Positions 61,763 through 64,000 of a stretch of 64,000 nucleotides of DNA are shown piece after piece; within the stretch, counting starts at the first letter, position 1, and the number at the start of each line of letters is the position of its first letter. Under the pieces are notes generated by a model that saw only the letters and a program-made list of their open reading frames with translations, was not told where the DNA came from and searched no databases. The stretch is from Azospirillum agricola (GTDB lineage: Bacteria > Pseudomonadota > Alphaproteobacteria > Azospirillales > Azospirillaceae). The stretch spans positions 223,011-287,010 of the forward strand of contig NZ_JAGINM010000009.1 in NCBI RefSeq assembly GCF_017876095.1, read 5' to 3'. The translations under genes were made by a program, and so were the position numbers.

Positions 61763-61936
61763 ATGTCCGACAACGAAGTGATGAAGCCGGGCGAGGCCGA
61801 ACTCGCCATCGAACGCGCCATGAACCAGAAGCCGCAGGCGATGCTGATGCGCGAGAAGCTGCAAAAGCTGCTGGGTAGCGATGAGAGCGCCAAGCAGCTG
61901 GTCGGCGCCATCCGCAACATGATGAAGCAGGGCTGA
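61763..61936 (+). CDS. 57-aa protein of unknown function
   Basis: A short soluble protein, largely helical and charged (GEAELAIERAMNQKPQAMLMREKLQKLL, then SAKQLVGAIRNMMKQG). I do not recognise the family. GGAGAG lies 14 bases before the ATG. Coding base use and position after the FemAB-like gene support a real gene. The C-terminus ends in a basic MMKQG. Confidence 0.6.
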   Translation: MSDNEVMKPGEAELAIERAMNQKPQAMLMREKLQKLLGSDESAKQLVGAIRNMMKQG

Positions 61937-61989
61937 CGGCGAAGCCGCCGCCCCGATTCACCGGCCATCCTGATCCAGCGGGGTTCCGA

Positions 61990-63339
61990 TCAGCAGGTCG
62001 TCGCCTTGGTGCAGCCCTTCTCCTCGCTCGGGCCGGGGCTGCGGGCCAGTTGCAGGCCGCTGCGGGCATCCTCGAAGGATTTGTCCAGCGACCGGACGGT
62101 CTGCTGGAAGGCTTGCAGTTCACGCCCTTGGAGCTTTTCGCCGGTCGGCAGATCGATCGAGCGCGGGTTGACCTGACGGCCGCCCTTCAGAACCTCGTAA
62201 TGCAGATGCGCGCCGGTGACCCGGCCGGTGGCGCCGACATAACCGATGACGTCGCCCTGGTCGATCCGCGCGCCGCGCCGCATGTCCTTGGCGAAGCGGC
62301 TCATGTGGGCGTAGGCGGTGGTGATCTCGGTGTTGTGGCGGATGCGGATGTAGTTTCCATAGGCGCCGAACGGCCCGACCTGCTCGACCACGCCGCGGCC
62401 GGCGGCGTAGATCGGCGTTCCCTTCGGCGCACCGAAATCGACGCCCTGGTGCATCTTGCTGAAGCCCAGGATCGGGTGGTGCCGCATCCCGAAGCCCGAG
62501 GTGATGCGGGCGCCGTCGATCGGGGTGCGCAGCAGGGCGCGGCGGATGCTCTCGCCGTCGCGGTTGTAATAGTCGATGCGGCCGTCGCGTGTCTTGTGCC
62601 GGTAGATCGGCATCTCCTCGCCGCTCAAGGTCAGCGAGGCGTAGAGCACGTCGCCTTCGCCCACCGCCTTGCCGTCGGACGTCACCATCTTCTCGTAGAG
62701 GATCTCGAAGCCGTCGCCCGGTTGCAGGTCGCGCTGGAAATCGACGTCGTAGGAGAAGTCACGGATGAAGGCCATCATCACCGACAGCGGAACCCCGGCG
62801 GCGCTTCCGGCCTCGAACAGGCTGGAACGGACGGTGCCCTGGGCGGCCACCAGCTGCCGCGACACCGGCTTTTCCGTCTGGGTCGAGACGAAACCGGTCT
62901 CGCCCTTGCGCGCGATGGAGACGGAGCGCACCGGGTCCGGCACGAACTCCAGGCCGACGAACTTGCGGGCCCCTCCCCGGCGCGGCTCGAACAGGACGGT
63001 CACCTGCTGGCCGACCTTCAGCTTGCGGGGATCATAGACGTCGCGCAGCGCGGCGATGGCGCCGCTGGCCTCGTTGCGCGGGACCGCGGCGCTGGTCAGC
63101 AGATCCATCAGTGTGTCGCCGCGGCCGATGGACAGCGTGCGCCGGTCGATCGCCGCCCGCTCCGGCGCGCCCTTGCGGTCGGCGGCGGCGCGGTGGACCC
63201 GGTCCAACTCGCGCTCCATCTCGGTGGAGCGCGTCTCTGCGGCGAAGGCGCGCGGAGCGGTGGGAGTGGTGATCCCCGCCAGGGCGGCGGCGATCAAGGC
63301 GAGCGTGGGAAGGCGGCAAAGCCTCGAACGCACCGTCAT
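61990..63339 (-). CDS. M23-family peptidoglycan endopeptidase
   Basis: A 449-aa exported peptidase with an N-terminal signal sequence (about 1-34, ending PRAFA). Residues about 70-130 contain an OapA/LysM-like module (TLMDLLTSAAVPRNEA, LKVGQQVTVLFEP). The zinc peptidase domain begins near 280 (GFGMRHHPILGFSKMHQGVDFGAPKGT) and its second motif GRVTGAHLHYEVL lies near 380, so all metal ligands are intact. It probably cuts peptidoglycan crosslinks during growth. Start at 63339 has AGGAGA very close to the ATG. The C-terminus has a Ser/Pro/Cys tail of about 30 residues. It is the last gene before the rRNA operon. Confidence 0.9.
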   Translation of the reverse strand: MTVRSRLCRLPTLALIAAALAGITTPTAPRAFAAETRSTEMERELDRVHRAAADRKGAPERAAIDRRTLSIGRGDTLMDLLTSAAVPRNEASGAIAALRDVYDPRKLKVGQQVTVLFEPRRGGARKFVGLEFVPDPVRSVSIARKGETGFVSTQTEKPVSRQLVAAQGTVRSSLFEAGSAAGVPLSVMMAFIRDFSYDVDFQRDLQPGDGFEILYEKMVTSDGKAVGEGDVLYASLTLSGEEMPIYRHKTRDGRIDYYNRDGESIRRALLRTPIDGARITSGFGMRHHPILGFSKMHQGVDFGAPKGTPIYAAGRGVVEQVGPFGAYGNYIRIRHNTEITTAYAHMSRFAKDMRRGARIDQGDVIGYVGATGRVTGAHLHYEVLKGGRQVNPRSIDLPTGEKLQGRELQAFQQTVRSLDKSFEDARSGLQLARSPGPSEEKGCTKATTC

Positions 63340-63589
63340 TCTCCTATCGTTGCTCGATCCGACACGCGGGTGGGAGGAAGATGTCCCAATCGGTCGTGGT
63401 ACGACCACAGGCAGGGACGATGCGCGTCGGTGCTGTTGCTGTCAATCGGCAGAAGGCCATCGGACGGGCCATCCGGCGGCGTCGCTTCGGGCGATTCCGG
63501 TCCGGTGTCCCAGGGGATGCTCCCTTACACCGAATCCGGGGTGGGCTCCGGTGAAAAGACGAACCGTCAGAAATTTTTCATGAGAGCGC
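63340..63589. other. Gap between endopeptidase gene and rRNA promoter
   Basis: About 250 bases without supported genes; it contains the promoter side of the M23 gene. Nothing else is recognised. Confidence 0.4.
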
Positions 63590-63628
63590 AAAAAAGCGCT
63601 TGCCGGGTTCGGGTTGGGCGCCTATAAC
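63590..63628 (+). promoter_or_regulatory. rRNA operon promoter P1
   Basis: TTGCCG (63600-63605), a 17-base spacer and TATAAC (63623-63628) with a GC-rich discriminator. The upstream block AAAAAAGCGCTTGC is shared exactly with the first tRNA-Arg promoter. The -10 is close to consensus and start of transcription is expected near 63635. Confidence 0.75.
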
Positions 63629-63634
63629 CCGCTC

Positions 63635-64000
63635 CACCGACGGGGCGGCGCTTCACGAAGCGGCGCGGCGGCGGAGAAAAAGGAAGCGGAAACAAGCGGT
63701 TGAGCTGGTTTGCGGTTCCGGTTTCGACCAAGACATCTCGGCCTTCTCCGGCCCGCCTCCCTGAAGAAGGGGGATGGGGGAGCGGTCGATGCGGCGCTTT
63801 CGGAAGCGCTGCGGGATCATTGACAAGTTAATACCGTGTTGTGAGAAGGGATGCGCAGGCGGCGGTGCTTTGAGTGCCGTTGAGAGCGGGGGTTCCGGTT
63901 CGGTTTGGGATCGGCACACACGCGGACGTCTGTTCGCATCCGAAGTTGAAGCAGTGATTTGAACGCAGAGCAATCTGCGTCGGGTTTGAGCTTGGGTTTT
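63635..64000 (+). ncRNA. Leader of an rRNA operon (16S gene beyond the edge)
   Basis: Between the promoter and the window edge lies a structured, non-coding GC/AT mixed stretch. It includes GGATCATTGACAAGTTAATA (63815 region), a stretch I associate with alphaproteobacterial pre-16S leaders, and a hairpin ACGCAGA-GCAA-TCTGCGT at 63963-63980. The typical 16S start (AACTTGAGAGTTTGATC) is not in the window but would be expected shortly after 64000. Strand and role are inferred from promoter type and motif. Confidence 0.65.

Overview
The window is a high-GC chromosomal segment from an alphaproteobacterium, most probably Azospirillum or a close Rhodospirillales relative. The main support is the ubiH / glnZ (PII) / aat arrangement at the left end, which matches what I recall of the glnZ locus of Azospirillum brasilense. 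Further support comes from the chvI-chvG-hprK-rapZ-manX-ptsH-ptsI order on the right, an aceA gene divergent from a RamB/ScfR-like regulator, intracellular PHA depolymerase, and two chemoreceptors. No phage, insertion sequence with transposase, or CRISPR array is visible.

Layout. 0-6.3 kb: ubiquinone hydroxylase, PII signal protein GlnZ with a sigma-54-like promoter, aminotransferase, FtsK. 6.4-9.4 kb: a very small hydrophobic peptide gene (23 aa), then a zinc uptake locus (znuB-znuC divergent from znuA) sharing one Zur-box-like palindrome that covers the znuC start codon. 9.4-17.3 kb: dapB, an HD-GYP response regulator, a LysE exporter, a GH17 membrane protein, ferredoxin-NADP reductase, and the ScfR/RamB-like regulator. 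17.3-23.4 kb: a TTTAC-rich operator array and isocitrate lyase, a DJ-1/PfpI protein without its cysteine, a chemoreceptor and a PAS histidine kinase. 23.5-29.9 kb: an ABC transporter with a strongly degenerate fused ATPase, then a phospholipase D/TVP38 fusion coupled to an EEP-family phosphodiesterase. 30.2-32.8 kb: PHA depolymerase, a MITE-like palindromic element, a cNMP-binding histidine kinase.

33.1-37.3 kb is the most interesting part: four genes in one direction encoding a two-subunit pyruvate-dehydrogenase-E1-like enzyme without E2/E3, a ColD-type PLP dehydratase (histidine where aminotransferases have lysine) and an NDP-sugar short-chain dehydrogenase. I infer a pathway that makes a two-carbon-branched 3-deoxy sugar (octose), with the E1 pair doing the job YerE does in yersiniose synthesis.

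37.4-45.4 kb: sirtuin, uracil-DNA-glycosylase-like protein, zincin, pterin dehydratase, a peptide-binding protein with two permeases but no ATPase, an unrecognised 540-aa protein and a Gpt-like phosphoribosyltransferase. 45.6-46.0 kb: two identical tRNA-Arg(ACG) genes, each with its own promoter and terminator. 46.2-55.0 kb: a second chemoreceptor, then the regulatory PTS (EI, HPr, EIIA-Man) with RapZ, HPr kinase and the ChvG/ChvI two-component system. 55.2-63.3 kb: HugZ-like protein, GTP-type PEP carboxykinase, ohr-ohrR, motA, a FemAB/GNAT protein, a 57-aa protein and an M23 endopeptidase. The last ~400 bases look like the promoter and leader of an rRNA operon whose 16S gene lies beyond the right edge.

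Starts were chosen from Shine-Dalgarno sequences, overlaps and family length; several differ from the longest open frame. All functional calls rest on motif recognition from reading; no database search was run.
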